Source: Paracoccaceae bacterium
GTDB taxonomy: Bacteria; Pseudomonadota; Alphaproteobacteria; Rhodobacterales; Rhodobacteraceae
Assembly: GCA_026709265.1 (NCBI GenBank)
Contig: JAPOTI010000142.1
Location: forward strand, 1-47,171
Reading direction: 5' to 3'
DNA: 47,171 bases
Positions 8,812 to 18,118 of this stretch are shown here, one piece after another. The position numbers and the translations under genes were made by a program. Below the pieces are notes generated by a model. That model was not told the DNA's origin and made no database searches. It worked only from the letters and a program-made list of their open reading frames with translations. How positions within the stretch are numbered: the first letter of the stretch is position 1; each line of letters opens with the position of its first letter.

Positions 8812-9342
8812 GGCTGGCACCTGCCAAGAAGGATGTTCACCAATTTATATAAAACATCCTGAAGTCATAGCAGCCAATTACAGCAAATGTTGAACGAGTA
8901 AAGCGGTAACTCTCATGTCCATATCACAACGGAACAGAGGAAATCCAAGGCGATACAACGGGATCGTGGGGAACCGGATGGATGTGTGATCAATCGGTCG
9001 ATATGATTGCCTCACGTGGCGACAACGGGATGGTTTTCAATGGCCATCACATCAGACGGTATGCAAAACAGGTTGAGGGTCTTGCAACGTCTCAAGTGGT
9101 GCAAGGATATACCATCACACAAGGTTCCCGTACCACGTCTGGTTATCTGATCAGAAAGTTGACATCATTTCACGGTTGAAGCGGGACCTCAGGAGTTTGA
9201 CAGGACGGTTTTTGAGAATTATAGCCTGTTGGCCCGAGGAGAACTCACCTTTTGTTTCAAAAGCTTAAGGTCGATTTGCGACATCTGTTCAATCCTTTGT
9301 GAAATTTAAGGACAACTGCAACTCCCGTTTGGAGACCCCTGT
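8812..9342. other. Intergenic stretch upstream of dxs
   Basis: About 530 nt between tRNA-Ser and dxs. It holds a good sigma70-type promoter for dxs (9197-9225). The rest shows no convincing coding frame: a 65-codon frame at 8982-9179 has no recognisable features. I see no riboswitch-like fold that I can name. Confidence 0.5.
9197..9225 (+). promoter_or_regulatory. Sigma70-type promoter for dxs
   Basis: A perfect -35 TTGACA (9197-9202) is followed by a 17-nt spacer and a -10 TATAGC (9220-9225). It is correctly oriented for dxs and would give a 5' leader of about 110 nt before the ATG at 9343. The call rests on consensus match only. Confidence 0.6.
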
Positions 9343-11256
9343 ATGACAGAAGCAACACCTGCACTCGATAGAATTAGTTGTCCTGCTGATCTGCGTAATT
9401 TGAGTCCAGCACAACTCCGGCAGATCGCTGATGAAGTTCGACGTGAACTGATTGCAGTTGTTTCTGAAACAGGTGGTCATCTTGGTGCCGGTCTGGGCGT
9501 TGTTGAGCTGACGGTTGCATTGCACCATTTGTTCGAAACACCGAAAGACAAGATCATTTGGGATGTTGGGCACCAGGTCTACCCCCACAAGATCCTGACG
9601 GGTCGCAGGGACCGGATGCACACCATCCGCCAGGGCGGAGGATTGTCAGGTTTCTCGAAACGGGCTGAAAGTGAATATGATCCATTCGGTGCAGCTCATG
9701 CTTCGACTTCGGTGTCGGCGGCATTAGGATTTGCGGTGGCGCGTGATCTCGATGGACTCGATCACCATGTCGTCGCAGTGATTGGCGACGGCGCCTTGAC
9801 GGGTGGAATGGCATTTGAAGGGCTGAACAATGCCGGAGATAAGGCCCATAACTTAATCGTGATCTTGAATGACAATGAGATGTCGATTGCTCCGCCTGTT
9901 GGCGCGGTATCAAAATACCTGTCACGTATTTTTGCCACACGACAATTTATGGAGATGCGGCGATTCGGTGAGCAGATTGAGGAATCCCTGCCGCCACCAT
10001 TCAATGCCGTGGCAACGAGACTGTCTGAACTGGCCGATGAATATGCACAAAAGACCATCGGCGACGGCGGAATTTTCCGTGATCTGGGTTTTCGCTATAT
10101 TGGCCCCATCGACGGCCATAATATGGATGAGTTGGTCACGGCTATTCGATACGCCCGTGACCATGACAACAAGGGCCCGATACTTCTTCATGTGCAGACT
10201 GCCAAGGGCAAAGGATATCCCTACGCAGAGAAATCAGCCGACAAGTATCACGGTGTCGGTCAGTTTGACGTTGAAACAGGAAAACTACAGAAATCCGCAC
10301 CGTCGGCCCCATCCTATACCAAGGTGTTCAGTGACAGCCTCATCCAGGCGGCACAGAAAGATCGGCGTGTCGTCGCGGTAACGGCGGCCATGCCATCGGG
10401 GACGGGCCTGGATAAATTTGCTCAGGAATTTCCCAATCGCTGTTTTGATGTTGGTCTTGCCGAACAGCATGCGGTCACATTTGCAGCCGGGTTGGCAGCC
10501 GAGGGCTATCGCCCGTTTGCCGCAATATATTCCACATTTCTCCAGCGCGCCTTTGACTCAATCGTGCACGATGTGGCAATTCAGACCCTGCCGGTTCGTT
10601 TTGCGATTGATCGCGCCGGATATGTGGGTGCAGACGGATCGACCCATTGTGGTGCGTTCGATCTGTCTTATCTTGGATGCATTCCGGGTATGACGATTAT
10701 GGCCCCGGCCGATGAAGCTGAACTCGTCCATATGGTGAAGACGGCGGTGGAATGGGATGAAGGGCCGATTGCTTTTCGCTATCCGCGCGGTGCGGGAACC
10801 GGTGTTGAGCTTCCCCTCGAGGGAGAGGTATTGAAACCGGGTGTCGGGCGTGTGTTACGCGAAGGGACTCACGCAGCCATCCTGTCTTGTGGCACCCGAC
10901 TTGCCGACTGCCTGGTTGCTGCTGACTCGTTGCAACAACAGAATATCGACGTCACCATAGCTGATGCCCGGTTCGTGAAACCTCTTGATGCTGATATGGT
11001 TTGTCAGCTGGCACGCAATCACGAAATCCTGGTGACAGTCGAAGAAGGATCGATTGGCGGTTTTGCTGCACAGGTTTCCCATCTTTTGGCTGAAACCGGA
11101 TTATTTGACTCCGGACTGAAGTTTCGTCCGATGGTCATGCCAGACGCATTTATTGATCAGGACAGTCCGCAACGCCAGATCGTCCAGGCCAAATTGGATG
11201 CCGCACATATTGAGACGTTAGTCTTGGGTCTTGTTGGAAATAGTGGTTCCACTTGA
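9343..11256 (+). CDS. dxs: 1-deoxy-D-xylulose-5-phosphate synthase
   Basis: This thiamine-diphosphate enzyme condenses pyruvate and glyceraldehyde 3-phosphate in the first step of the MEP isoprenoid pathway, 637 aa, normal length. Visible features are [17 protein letters not shown] near residue 45, [16 protein letters not shown], the ThDP/Mg motif [18 protein letters not shown] near residue 148, and the transketolase pyrimidine-domain [12 protein letters not shown] near residue 372. A GGAG ribosome-binding site lies 8 nt before the ATG. It stands alone rather than with xseB-ispA, with which it is often grouped. A strong promoter is present at 9197-9225. Confidence 0.96.
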   Translation: MTEATPALDRISCPADLRNLSPAQLRQIADEVRRELIAVVSETGGHLGAGLGVVELTVALHHLFETPKDKIIWDVGHQVYPHKILTGRRDRMHTIRQGGGLSGFSKRAESEYDPFGAAHASTSVSAALGFAVARDLDGLDHHVVAVIGDGALTGGMAFEGLNNAGDKAHNLIVILNDNEMSIAPPVGAVSKYLSRIFATRQFMEMRRFGEQIEESLPPPFNAVATRLSELADEYAQKTIGDGGIFRDLGFRYIGPIDGHNMDELVTAIRYARDHDNKGPILLHVQTAKGKGYPYAEKSADKYHGVGQFDVETGKLQKSAPSAPSYTKVFSDSLIQAAQKDRRVVAVTAAMPSGTGLDKFAQEFPNRCFDVGLAEQHAVTFAAGLAAEGYRPFAAIYSTFLQRAFDSIVHDVAIQTLPVRFAIDRAGYVGADGSTHCGAFDLSYLGCIPGMTIMAPADEAELVHMVKTAVEWDEGPIAFRYPRGAGTGVELPLEGEVLKPGVGRVLREGTHAAILSCGTRLADCLVAADSLQQQNIDVTIADARFVKPLDADMVCQLARNHEILVTVEEGSIGGFAAQVSHLLAETGLFDSGLKFRPMVMPDAFIDQDSPQRQIVQAKLDAAHIETLVLGLVGNSGST

Positions 11257-11439
11257 ATAACACCCACTTATCGTCATGGCAATTGGGATTTGCCGATGGC
11301 GACATGACTTGAAAATCTCATGGTTCATCAAATCAATGAGTCAGCTTCGATAGAGTGAGTGGTTGTTGGGGGAGGGTGGAATCCCGTGAAAAACACAGAA
11401 TATCCACCTTACAGTTCTGCGGTCATGAGCAACGGCTTC

Positions 11440-11997
11440 TCAGGCGGCAGCTTTCCACTTGATCGAACACCCCATAGAAGCAATCTGTGATTTTGGACCC
11501 CTGTCAGTCCTGGCGATGTGTTCCATCGCAAGAAACAGGTCGCGCTGTGTGCCGGCATGGGCGGCACCGCGTCCGGCATCATCAAGGCGCCCACGGTACT
11601 GAAGTTCAAGACGTGAATTAAAACCAAAGAAGTCAGGTGTGCAGGCCGCATCGTAGGCGCGTGCAGTCTGTTGAGATTCATCATGCAGGTAAGGAAAGGT
11701 AAATCCGGCTACGCGTGCAAAGGCCACCATTTTCTCGAAGGAGTCCTCCGGATAGGTTGCGGCGTCATTGGAGCAGATCGCGGCCACACCGATTCCAAGT
11801 TCCTGCATCGCCTTTGCCTCTGAGACGAGGCGATCCTGGACCGAGGTGACATAAGGACAGTGGTTGCAGATAAACATGATAAGCGTCCCCCGAGGGCCAG
11901 CAATATCACGCAGCGATAATGTCGCCCCGTCAGTTGAGGGAAGAGCAAAATCCATGGCCTTCCAGCCAAAATTGCAAATGGGAGGTCGTACTGCCAT
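11440..11997 (-). CDS. Thioredoxin-like (AhpC/TSA-type) family protein
   Basis: This is a 185-aa redoxin-fold protein. Its N-terminal half has the peroxiredoxin/TlpA-like pattern (strand, then FICNHCPYV with a C-N-H-C active site near residues 44-47) and a later TFPYLHDE segment. Proteins of this kind are usually annotated as thioredoxin family or peroxiredoxin-like. No signal peptide is present, so it is presumably cytoplasmic, perhaps a thiol reductase or peroxidase. It is transcribed from the rpe side with a 260-nt gap and is convergent with dxs. A short hairpin (12071-12077 with 12085-12091) lies in that gap and has no T-run. Confidence 0.8.
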   Translation of the reverse strand: MAVRPPICNFGWKAMDFALPSTDGATLSLRDIAGPRGTLIMFICNHCPYVTSVQDRLVSEAKAMQELGIGVAAICSNDAATYPEDSFEKMVAFARVAGFTFPYLHDESQQTARAYDAACTPDFFGFNSRLELQYRGRLDDAGRGAAHAGTQRDLFLAMEHIARTDRGPKSQIASMGCSIKWKAAA

Positions 11998-12257
11998 TGT
12001 AAATTCTCCTGACTGATCAAATTATTCCTGGTAACTGTTCAGCACTACAATTTGTTCCCAACGCTCATATGAAACCAAATGTTGTGGTTTCCGAGACAAA
12101 AGTCTGTCATCGGCGACTGTCAGGTCCAATAAATTGAATACGAAGCCCGTACACGACCACCAGATGTCCACAAAAACCCCACATCAGAACAACATTTAGT
12201 AGCTGAATAGTTACTATTCCTGTTTGTTTTCAGCCCGTAAGGACTCGCCAAAGCGTA

Positions 12258-12977
12258 TCACGCCTGACCGCGCATAATTTCGTGCCGCAAATATCGAATC
12301 CGATCACCCATATCGGTCGGTTCTCCGGAAAATAATTGTGACCCGGCCACGAAGATATCAGCGCCCGCCCGGGCTGCCTCGTATCCGGTCTTTGGATCAA
12401 TTCCTCCATCGACCTGAATCTTGATCGCGCGGCCAGCGATCATTGACTTGATTTCACGGATTTTGGTGAGCTGGCTGTGGATAAACGCCTGTCCACCCGC
12501 ACCTGGATTAACGGTCATCACACAGACCAGATCAATAATTTCCACAACTGGAAGAATTGCGACTGCCGGTGTTCCTGGATTGATGGCAACGCCAACTGAA
12601 CAGCCAAGTTCCCGTACCGTCTGCAAGGACTTATAGAGATGTGGGCCAGCTTCGACATGCAGGGTCATATGATTTGCCCCTGAATCTGCGAATGCGGCAA
12701 GTTGATCATCGACCGGTGAGATCATCAGATGTACATCCATGAATCCCCGAATATGCGGGCGTAGCGCTTTGCACACCATGGGGCCAAAAGTGATGGCCGG
12801 AACGAAATGTCCATCCATCACATCAAGATGCAGCCAATTACAACCACTGTCTTCGGCACATCGACAGGCAGCGCCGAGGGCAGCAAAGTCTGCACTCAGC
12901 AAGGACGGTGCAATGATGGGGGCAATCACAGTTTCAGTCTTGTCAACATCAACTCTGCCGCTTCCATACGACAGCAT
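12258..12977 (-). CDS. rpe: Ribulose-phosphate 3-epimerase
   Basis: This enzyme interconverts D-ribulose 5-phosphate and D-xylulose 5-phosphate (pentose phosphate pathway), 239 aa. The TIM-barrel signatures are clear: IAPSLLSADFAALG, WLHLDVMDGHFVPAITFGP with the metal-binding His/Asp, MTVNPGAGGQAFI with the phosphate-binding loop, and QVDGGI near the C-terminus. The ATG start at 12977 lies 3 nt after the acs stop, so translation is likely coupled to acs. The first 18 residues before IAPSLL are longer than usual. A GTG a few codons downstream is an alternative start. Confidence 0.94.
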   Translation of the reverse strand: MLSYGSGRVDVDKTETVIAPIIAPSLLSADFAALGAACRCAEDSGCNWLHLDVMDGHFVPAITFGPMVCKALRPHIRGFMDVHLMISPVDDQLAAFADSGANHMTLHVEAGPHLYKSLQTVRELGCSVGVAINPGTPAVAILPVVEIIDLVCVMTVNPGAGGQAFIHSQLTKIREIKSMIAGRAIKIQVDGGIDPKTGYEAARAGADIFVAGSQLFSGEPTDMGDRIRYLRHEIMRGQA

Positions 12978-12980
12978 TCA

Positions 12981-14921
12981 TCACTTGATGCGATTGACAA
13001 TCAATTCATCGACCACTGCCGGTTCGGCCAAAGTGCTCGTATCACCGAGTGTCGTAAAATCATTTTCGGCAATCTTGCGGAGTATACGGCGCATGATTTT
13101 GCCTGATCTTGTTTTTGGCAGGCCCGGGGCCCATTGAATGAAATCGGGGCGGGCTATCGGCCCGATTTCATGGCGCACCCATTGCATCAGTTCGGCTCTG
13201 AGTTCATCGCTGGGCACAACTCCTTTCATCAGGGTGACATATGCATATATTCCCTGTCCCTTGATATCGTGCGGGAAGCCGACAACTGCCGCTTCTGAAA
13301 CGGAATTATGGGCCACCAGTGCACTTTCGATTTCCGCCGTGCCCATACGATGCCCCGAGACATTGAGGACATCGTCAACCCTGCCGGTGATCCAGTAATA
13401 GGCATCCTTATCCCGCCGACAGCCGTCACCGGAAAAATAAGTGCCGGGATACTGGCTAAAATACGTATCCATAAATCGTTTATGATCGCCATAGATTGTG
13501 CGCATTTGACCCGGCCAGCTCGACTTGATGCAGAGCACACCTTCGGCTTCTGTCTCGGTGATTTCTTCGCCGGATGCGGGATCGAGAATGGCGGGTACCA
13601 CTCCAAAAAATGGCCGGGTGGCGGATCCGGGTTTCGTCGGTATCGCTCCGGGCAGTGACGTGATCAGATGGCCGCCGGTTTCAGTCTGCCACCAGGTATC
13701 AACAATTGGGCAACGCCCTTTGCCAACCGTGTTGTGATACCATGACCAGGCTTCAGGATTGATCGGTTCGCCGACCGTTCCAAGAACACGAATGGATGAA
13801 AGATCGCATTTCTCGACCCATTCCTGACCGTGTCCCATCAATGCGCGGATCGCTGTGGGAGCTGTATAAAACTGGTTGACCTGAAATTTTTCGCAAATCT
13901 GCCAAAACCTGGAATAGTCTGGATATGTTGGGACGCCTTCAAACATCAGAGTTGTCGCGCCGTTCGCGAGAGGCCCATAGACGATATAACTATGTCCAGT
14001 TACCCATCCGACATCTGCTGTGCACCAAAAGATGTCACCTTTATGATAGTCAAAGACGGTTTCATGGGTCAGCGCCGCATACAGAAGATATCCACCGGTT
14101 GTATGAACAACGCCTTTGGGTGTTCCGGTGGAGCCGGAGGTGTAAAGGATAAAAAGCGGGTCCTCAGCCCCGGTATCTTCGCAAGGACATTCATCGCTGA
14201 CTGATGCTGTCAATTCGTGATAATCAATATCCCTTCCTTCCTGCCAATTCACTTCCTCTCCGGTATGGCGCACCACCAGGGCGTGAACGTCATCGGCGCA
14301 CATTGACAGGGCTTCATCGGCATTGTTCTTCAATGCCGTTTTGCGGCCGCCGCGCGGTGCCCAATCAGCAGTAATGATCAGTTTGGCATCAGAATCCTTG
14401 ATCCGGCTTGCCAGGGCTTCGGCACTAAAGCCGGCAAAAACCACTGAATGCACTGCACCGATACGTGCACAGGCCAGCATGGCGTACGCAGCTTCCGGAA
14501 TCATGGGTAAATAGATCACGACGCGGTCTCCACGAGAGACCCCAAGTGTCTTCAGACCATTGGCCATTCGGCAGGTGTTTTCATGCAACTGGCGATAGGT
14601 GATATATTGTTCCTGATCGTCTGGCTCATCGGGAACCCAGATGATGGCCGTCTGATCTCCCTGATTTTCCAAATGGCGATCGATACAGTTCCAGGCGGCG
14701 TTGATTCGTCCATCTTCAAACCACTTGATCGATACATCAGGAATCTGAAAATTAACCGATCTGACTTGCGTGAAATCTTGCGACCAATCCAGTCGTCGGG
14801 CAGCGTCGGCCCAGAATTTATCGGGATCAGTTATCGATTGAGAATACATCTCCTCGTAACCTTTTGCATCAATATGCGCCGTGGCAACAAATTCGGGATC
14901 TGGCTTGTGGATATCGCTCAT
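12981..14921 (-). CDS. acs: Acetyl-CoA synthetase
   Basis: This AMP-forming ligase activates acetate to acetyl-CoA, 646 aa from the chosen ATG (E. coli Acs is about 650). Motifs seen are [14 protein letters not shown] for AMP binding, [20 protein letters not shown], the hinge region [13 protein letters not shown], and the C-terminal catalytic-lysine motif [10 protein letters not shown], whose lysine is acetylated in regulated homologues. The open frame extends 22 codons upstream to 14987, but the conserved start ([11 protein letters not shown]) matches the ATG at 14921. rpe follows 3 nt downstream. Pairing acs with rpe is unusual. Confidence 0.95.
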   Translation of the reverse strand: MSDIHKPDPEFVATAHIDAKGYEEMYSQSITDPDKFWADAARRLDWSQDFTQVRSVNFQIPDVSIKWFEDGRINAAWNCIDRHLENQGDQTAIIWVPDEPDDQEQYITYRQLHENTCRMANGLKTLGVSRGDRVVIYLPMIPEAAYAMLACARIGAVHSVVFAGFSAEALASRIKDSDAKLIITADWAPRGGRKTALKNNADEALSMCADDVHALVVRHTGEEVNWQEGRDIDYHELTASVSDECPCEDTGAEDPLFILYTSGSTGTPKGVVHTTGGYLLYAALTHETVFDYHKGDIFWCTADVGWVTGHSYIVYGPLANGATTLMFEGVPTYPDYSRFWQICEKFQVNQFYTAPTAIRALMGHGQEWVEKCDLSSIRVLGTVGEPINPEAWSWYHNTVGKGRCPIVDTWWQTETGGHLITSLPGAIPTKPGSATRPFFGVVPAILDPASGEEITETEAEGVLCIKSSWPGQMRTIYGDHKRFMDTYFSQYPGTYFSGDGCRRDKDAYYWITGRVDDVLNVSGHRMGTAEIESALVAHNSVSEAAVVGFPHDIKGQGIYAYVTLMKGVVPSDELRAELMQWVRHEIGPIARPDFIQWAPGLPKTRSGKIMRRILRKIAENDFTTLGDTSTLAEPAVVDELIVNRIK

Positions 14922-15047
14922 CGTATCGCCCGTTTCATGGATATCATTGTCGCTTTTGGAGGGATCTCCGGCCTCAGGACCATACACAGAAATTCACTGA
15001 AACTTAAGTGAAAAGGTCGGCGTATCCGGCCAACTCACACGGTTTTA

Positions 15048-15677
15048 TCAGCGGATATTAATTCCTGGCATGGGGTGGAATCGGGGAAGAGTCGCAAATC
15101 GGCGAAGCCAACGTTGGATCGCTGGATAGATAAAAATGTCGATCCCACCATCACCCGCCAAGCACGTGTAGGGGAAACAGGCAACATCTGCGAGGGTTGG
15201 CTGCGCTCCTGCCAACCAGTTGATTCCATTGAACTCCTGATGGCACAGATGATCTTCAAGATGCCGAAAAGCCCGGTGCGCATGTGCACGTGCGGCGGTG
15301 ATGTCGCACGTATATCCCAGCATGTCATGGAGCCGTGCACGTGAAGATGCAGCGGTGATACAATTGGCGAATGTGAGCCACTGGACGACGCAGCCCAGTT
15401 TTTCAGGCTCATTGACAGGAAACCAATGCCGACTTGGATCGAATTTGTGAGCCAGATAGATGAGGATGGCCTGACTGTCGCAGATTCGGGTTTTTCCATC
15501 ATCAAGCTCAAGAACCGGTAGCTGCTCCAGTGGATTGATACGCCGAAAAGACGGCGACTTGTGGGCCCGACCGGGATAGAAATCGACCGGTTCAAGAGTA
15601 CATTTAATGTCAAGAAAATGCAACAGTAACCGCACCTTGTAGCAATTGCCGGACAAGACGTAATCATACAGTTTCAT
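15048..15677 (-). CDS. Glutathione S-transferase family protein
   Basis: This is a 209-aa cytosolic GST-like protein. The N-terminal thioredoxin domain starts MKLYDYVLSGNCYKVRLLL and contains the glutathione-binding stretch INPLEQLPVLELDDGKTRICDSQAILIYLA (PVL cis-proline, then D-S). The helical C-terminal domain ends near WLRRFATLPRFHP. The frame is open to 15731, but homologous sequence begins at the ATG at 15677. It is read in the same direction as the Rieske cassette, 57 nt after the catalytic subunit's stop, so it may be its last gene. An overlapping frame at 15035-15667 is a shadow. Confidence 0.85.
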   Translation of the reverse strand: MKLYDYVLSGNCYKVRLLLHFLDIKCTLEPVDFYPGRAHKSPSFRRINPLEQLPVLELDDGKTRICDSQAILIYLAHKFDPSRHWFPVNEPEKLGCVVQWLTFANCITAASSRARLHDMLGYTCDITAARAHAHRAFRHLEDHLCHQEFNGINWLAGAQPTLADVACFPYTCLAGDGGIDIFIYPAIQRWLRRFATLPRFHPMPGINIR

Positions 15678-15734
15678 GTCAGACCATTTCTGCGCTACCA
15701 GTACCAGACATGGTGCATTGGAAGAGATCACAGA

Positions 15735-16619
15735 TCATGCGATCTCCGCGCCTCGCGTTGTACTCCAGGTCACGCCATTCCTCTTGAGCCAGCGGCGATA
15801 GGCAATTGAAGATGCGTCAGCCCGGGTCGGTGTTTCCTGACGGGGATCAAGCGGCAACCGTGCAGGCACCTGATTTTCAAGAATGACACGATCCTGAAGG
15901 AAAATATTCTGCTGAAAATGCAACAATGCTGTGTCTGTATTATTGTCGTCGAAGACCAGAAGAAAGGAATGAACAAGACATTCCTCCTCTTCCAACGGCT
16001 GGATAAAGAGTCCGATCAGATCCCAGGCGTCAGGGTCGACCGGACAGCTCTTGTAAAGGATAACGGAATGAGGGTGCGGGACTCGGTATTGATAATGGAC
16101 CATGTCTCCAGCGACGGAAGCGGCGGCCGCAACCGGCTGAAAAAATTGACATTGGGTGGCCCAGATTTCATCCTTCTCAACATCCATTTTCACATCGTAT
16201 TTTTTGACCTCTGCATGTTCGGTGACTCCAAGAATGTCGGTATGCACGAAGGGGAAATGTGCCATGTCAAGGAAATTTTCGACGGCGCGAAGACCCGAGC
16301 ATCGAACCCGGACGCCGCCCACCGTTACCAGGCGCCGTCCCGGTTCGGCGAATTCCGGTATATCAAACAGGGGACGGGGACTGTCACTCAAGCTTGTCCA
16401 GACATGACCGTAGCGATGTTGGATGGGCAATGCACGTCCCTGCGGTCCGGTGATGCTCATAATGTCTGTGTCTCGCCGGATGCCAATCGAATGTGACAGA
16501 AGACGGGTGTTGAGGGCACAACCTTCAGGAAAATCCTCTTTCCGCCCCAGAGCATACCAATGCGCATAGGTGAACGGGTCGATGCGCATTTCAGGTTGGT
16601 CAATGGTCGTCCTGGTCAT
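15735..16619 (-). CDS. Catalytic iron protein of a split Rieske-type oxygenase (alpha-like, cluster loop missing)
   Basis: This 294-aa protein resembles the catalytic half of vanillate-demethylase/PaO-type Rieske oxygenase alpha subunits. The mononuclear-iron site looks complete: N115-F-L-D118-M-A-H121 then H126, and a C-terminal Q242-D243-R...E-N-Q whose aspartate is the expected third ligand. Residues 20-80 look like a Rieske domain (HWYALGR, VWTSL) from which the cluster-binding loops are gone: there is no CxH or CxxH. The missing cluster is present in the gene immediately upstream, whose stop overlaps this start by ATGA. The two proteins are therefore inferred to work as one oxygenase. 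Substrate is unknown, and no reductase is encoded nearby. Confidence 0.75.
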   Translation of the reverse strand: MTRTTIDQPEMRIDPFTYAHWYALGRKEDFPEGCALNTRLLSHSIGIRRDTDIMSITGPQGRALPIQHRYGHVWTSLSDSPRPLFDIPEFAEPGRRLVTVGGVRVRCSGLRAVENFLDMAHFPFVHTDILGVTEHAEVKKYDVKMDVEKDEIWATQCQFFQPVAAAASVAGDMVHYQYRVPHPHSVILYKSCPVDPDAWDLIGLFIQPLEEEECLVHSFLLVFDDNNTDTALLHFQQNIFLQDRVILENQVPARLPLDPRQETPTRADASSIAYRRWLKRNGVTWSTTRGAEIA

Positions 16620-17305
16620 TCTGGAACTGTATCTTCAATTTTTGCACGGCGGGTCATTAACCAGCGACTGGTGTCATGAAGGGCAGCTTCATGATCACAC
16701 GAGGCTATGGAACAATGCACCATCATTCCGTGCTTTCCCATCGGTTGAATGGCGAGGACGGCCTGGGTTTGATTTTTGCGTGTCGCGCAGACTGCGTATT
16801 CGGTGAGCGGTGTGGAGCTCAATCCAGAATCAGCCAATAGCGCGGCCAACGTGATCTGCTGAACAAAATGTAATGAGCGACAAGGGGTCCACGCACCCTT
16901 GATCACGGGGGCGGGCGCTGGCATTGAGGCCAGCGCGACCCAGATCAAACCGCCCGTTTCACATGTAGGATAGATATGGGTGTGGATCGTCTCAGGCGGT
17001 GTGAGATCGGGATGGGCAGGGATCAGGTGGCAGATTCCGTCACCGCCGAATGTCCAGCCATGATACAGGCATGTCAATCGGTTTCCCTGGACAAAACCAT
17101 AGGACAAACGCATTCCACGATGGGGGCAGCGATTCTCCCAAGCCCGGACAAAGCCGTCTTCGCCGCGCCATATGGCGATGTCGAATTGATCGATATATGC
17201 GCGAACAACCGCGCCGCGAGGAATATGGTTGGTCAAACCGACGGGCACCCAATCTGTCAGGCAGTTTTTCGGATCTGTTGGGATATTCTTTGTCGTGTGG
17301 TTCAT
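16616..17305 (-). CDS. Rieske [2Fe-2S] protein, electron-transfer half of a split oxygenase
   Basis: This is a 229-aa protein with a full Rieske domain: C60-P-H62 and C79-L-Y-H82 (CxH-16-CxxH), followed by GGLIWVALA. After about residue 125 comes a roughly 100-residue tail that shows no D-x2-H-x4-H iron site, so it cannot be a complete oxygenase by itself. The ATG at 17305 was chosen because it forms an ATGA overlap with the upstream acylphosphatase-like gene. Its own TGA overlaps the ATG of the catalytic protein in the same way. An alternative ATG 4 codons upstream (17317) would give a longer overlap. It is cytoplasmic, with no Tat or Sec signal. Confidence 0.8.
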   Translation of the reverse strand: MNHTTKNIPTDPKNCLTDWVPVGLTNHIPRGAVVRAYIDQFDIAIWRGEDGFVRAWENRCPHRGMRLSYGFVQGNRLTCLYHGWTFGGDGICHLIPAHPDLTPPETIHTHIYPTCETGGLIWVALASMPAPAPVIKGAWTPCRSLHFVQQITLAALLADSGLSSTPLTEYAVCATRKNQTQAVLAIQPMGKHGMMVHCSIASCDHEAALHDTSRWLMTRRAKIEDTVPE

Positions 17306-17562
17306 GTTGATGCGCATCTGGCGACTGACACTGTCACCGATTGAATTTGACTTGTTTCAGGCCCGAGCCAGCAGGCCATTTCAAGCATATCGATCAATTC
17401 CGCATGTCCCTGCAATCCCAGGGCAATGCTGTGACGGTTGGCGTGAGTGACCTGACTGTCAAGGTCAAGGCGCTGCACATAAAGTGCGATGAATCCAAGG
17501 CAGGAAGGTATATGCAGATCACCATTGATAACCATTTTGACAGACGGCGCTTCAGTCTTCAA
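17302..17562 (-). CDS. Small acylphosphatase-like protein, catalytic arginine not conserved
   Basis: This is an 86-aa protein, not a clear family member by any exact motif. Its layout follows acylphosphatases: NGDLHI...CLGF where the family has G-x-V-Q-G-V-G-F-R, then VTHAN (N42) where the family has W-V-R-N, a LGLQG strand, a helix, and C-W-L-G67-P68 with QIQSVTVS, where the family has G-P-P-x-A-x-V-x-x-V. The arginine after GF is isoleucine (I25), so phosphatase activity is doubtful. Support for a real gene: an AAAGGA site 7 nt before the TTG start, and an ATGA overlap with the Rieske gene. It could be a regulatory or structural partner of the oxygenase. Confidence 0.45.
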   Translation of the reverse strand: MKTEAPSVKMVINGDLHIPSCLGFIALYVQRLDLDSQVTHANRHSIALGLQGHAELIDMLEMACWLGPETSQIQSVTVSVARCAST

Positions 17563-17580
17563 AAAACCATCCTTTAACCG

Positions 17581-17606
17581 AGACCTCGTGATGGGGAGGT
17601 CTTTTC
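17581..17606 (+). terminator. Small hairpin plus T-run upstream of the acylphosphatase-like gene
   Basis: AGACCTC (17581-17587) pairs with GAGGTCT (17596-17602), followed by TTTT on the plus strand. As an intrinsic terminator it would act on a plus-strand transcript, but no plus-strand gene precedes it. On the minus strand it would lie in the 5' leader of the cassette, 20-40 nt before the TTG start. The stem is short and the call is weak. Confidence 0.3.
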
Positions 17607-17823
17607 ACCCACGGCTTTCCACGGACCCTGCATGGCCTTGGCGATGCAGGGAAGGGTACAAATTGCGGCGCAGGAACGACTGAAACCAGTCAGGTCTGGG
17701 CAATTTCCCAAGCCACAGCAGCTGATCATCACTGCATCCTCTATACAATCTGGCTCACGGCATAAAGTCAGAGCATGATAAGCCGCTTGTTCCGTGTCAG
17801 AAGGATACGTAGCGGATGCTATA

Positions 17824-17853
17824 TTGACACATTTGATTGTGCCAAGAGATTAT
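17824..17853 (+). promoter_or_regulatory. Candidate sigma70-type promoter for pxpBCA
   Basis: A perfect -35 TTGACA (17824-17829) is followed by an 18-nt spacer and GATTAT (17848-17853), a 4-of-6 match to the -10 consensus. It would produce a leader of roughly 255 nt before pxpB, containing the inverted repeat at 17882-17919. Confidence 0.4.
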
Positions 17854-17881
17854 CGCGGTCAAATGGGCAAAAGGAGTTGCG

Positions 17882-17919
17882 ATATGCTGATTGTGATGAC
17901 ACGGATAGAGTCAGCATAT
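17882..17919. repeat. 9-bp perfect inverted repeat in the pxpB leader
   Basis: ATATGCTGA (17882-17890) and TCAGCATAT (17911-17919) are perfect reverse complements around a 20-nt loop. It sits between the promoter candidate and pxpB, so it could be an operator or a leader stem-loop. No known riboswitch family was recognised. Confidence 0.45.
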
Positions 17920-18118
17920 TAACAATACCAGGGTCTTTGCCAATATTGCATGGTGAACACATGATCAGATATTCGTGAAGGGTCGGGCCTGTTCGTCATG
18001 TGATTGAGCGTATAGACTGAGAGACATGCGGCAGTCCCGGCAGATGTCACATGGACATTTGGTTCTCTGTCGACAGAATTGCCTTCAATCGGGTTTTGCG
18101 TGGTATCTGGATTTGACA

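Larger units (their letters stand above)
17563..18118. other. Intergenic region between the Rieske cassette and pxpBCA
   Basis: About 555 nt of divergent intergenic DNA. It contains the small hairpin at 17581-17602, a promoter candidate at 17824-17853, and a 9-bp perfect inverted repeat at 17882-17919. Short open frames here (for example 17775-17978) have no recognisable protein character. The region probably carries the control elements of both divergent operons. Confidence 0.5.

Noticed and set aside
8491..8827. Two minus-strand frames giving proteins with GGVTEWSNVPVLKTGVGE and RRGGNSTVGSNPTSSA
   Set aside because: They are translations of the tRNA-Ser gene, a well-known source of false proteins.
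9159..9164. Second TTGACA upstream of dxs
   Set aside because: No -10-like sequence 16-18 nt downstream, unlike the TTGACA at 9197.
8982..9179. 65-codon plus-strand frame upstream of dxs
   Set aside because: No ribosome-binding site, no recognisable composition or motif; lies in the dxs upstream region.
15035..15667. 210-codon frame overlapping the GST gene
   Set aside because: Composition is not protein-like and the GST frame has clear family motifs; this is a shadow frame.
17341..17577. 78-codon plus-strand frame opposite the acylphosphatase-like gene
   Set aside because: The minus-strand frame has a ribosome-binding site, an ATGA coupling and family-like pattern; the plus-strand frame has none.
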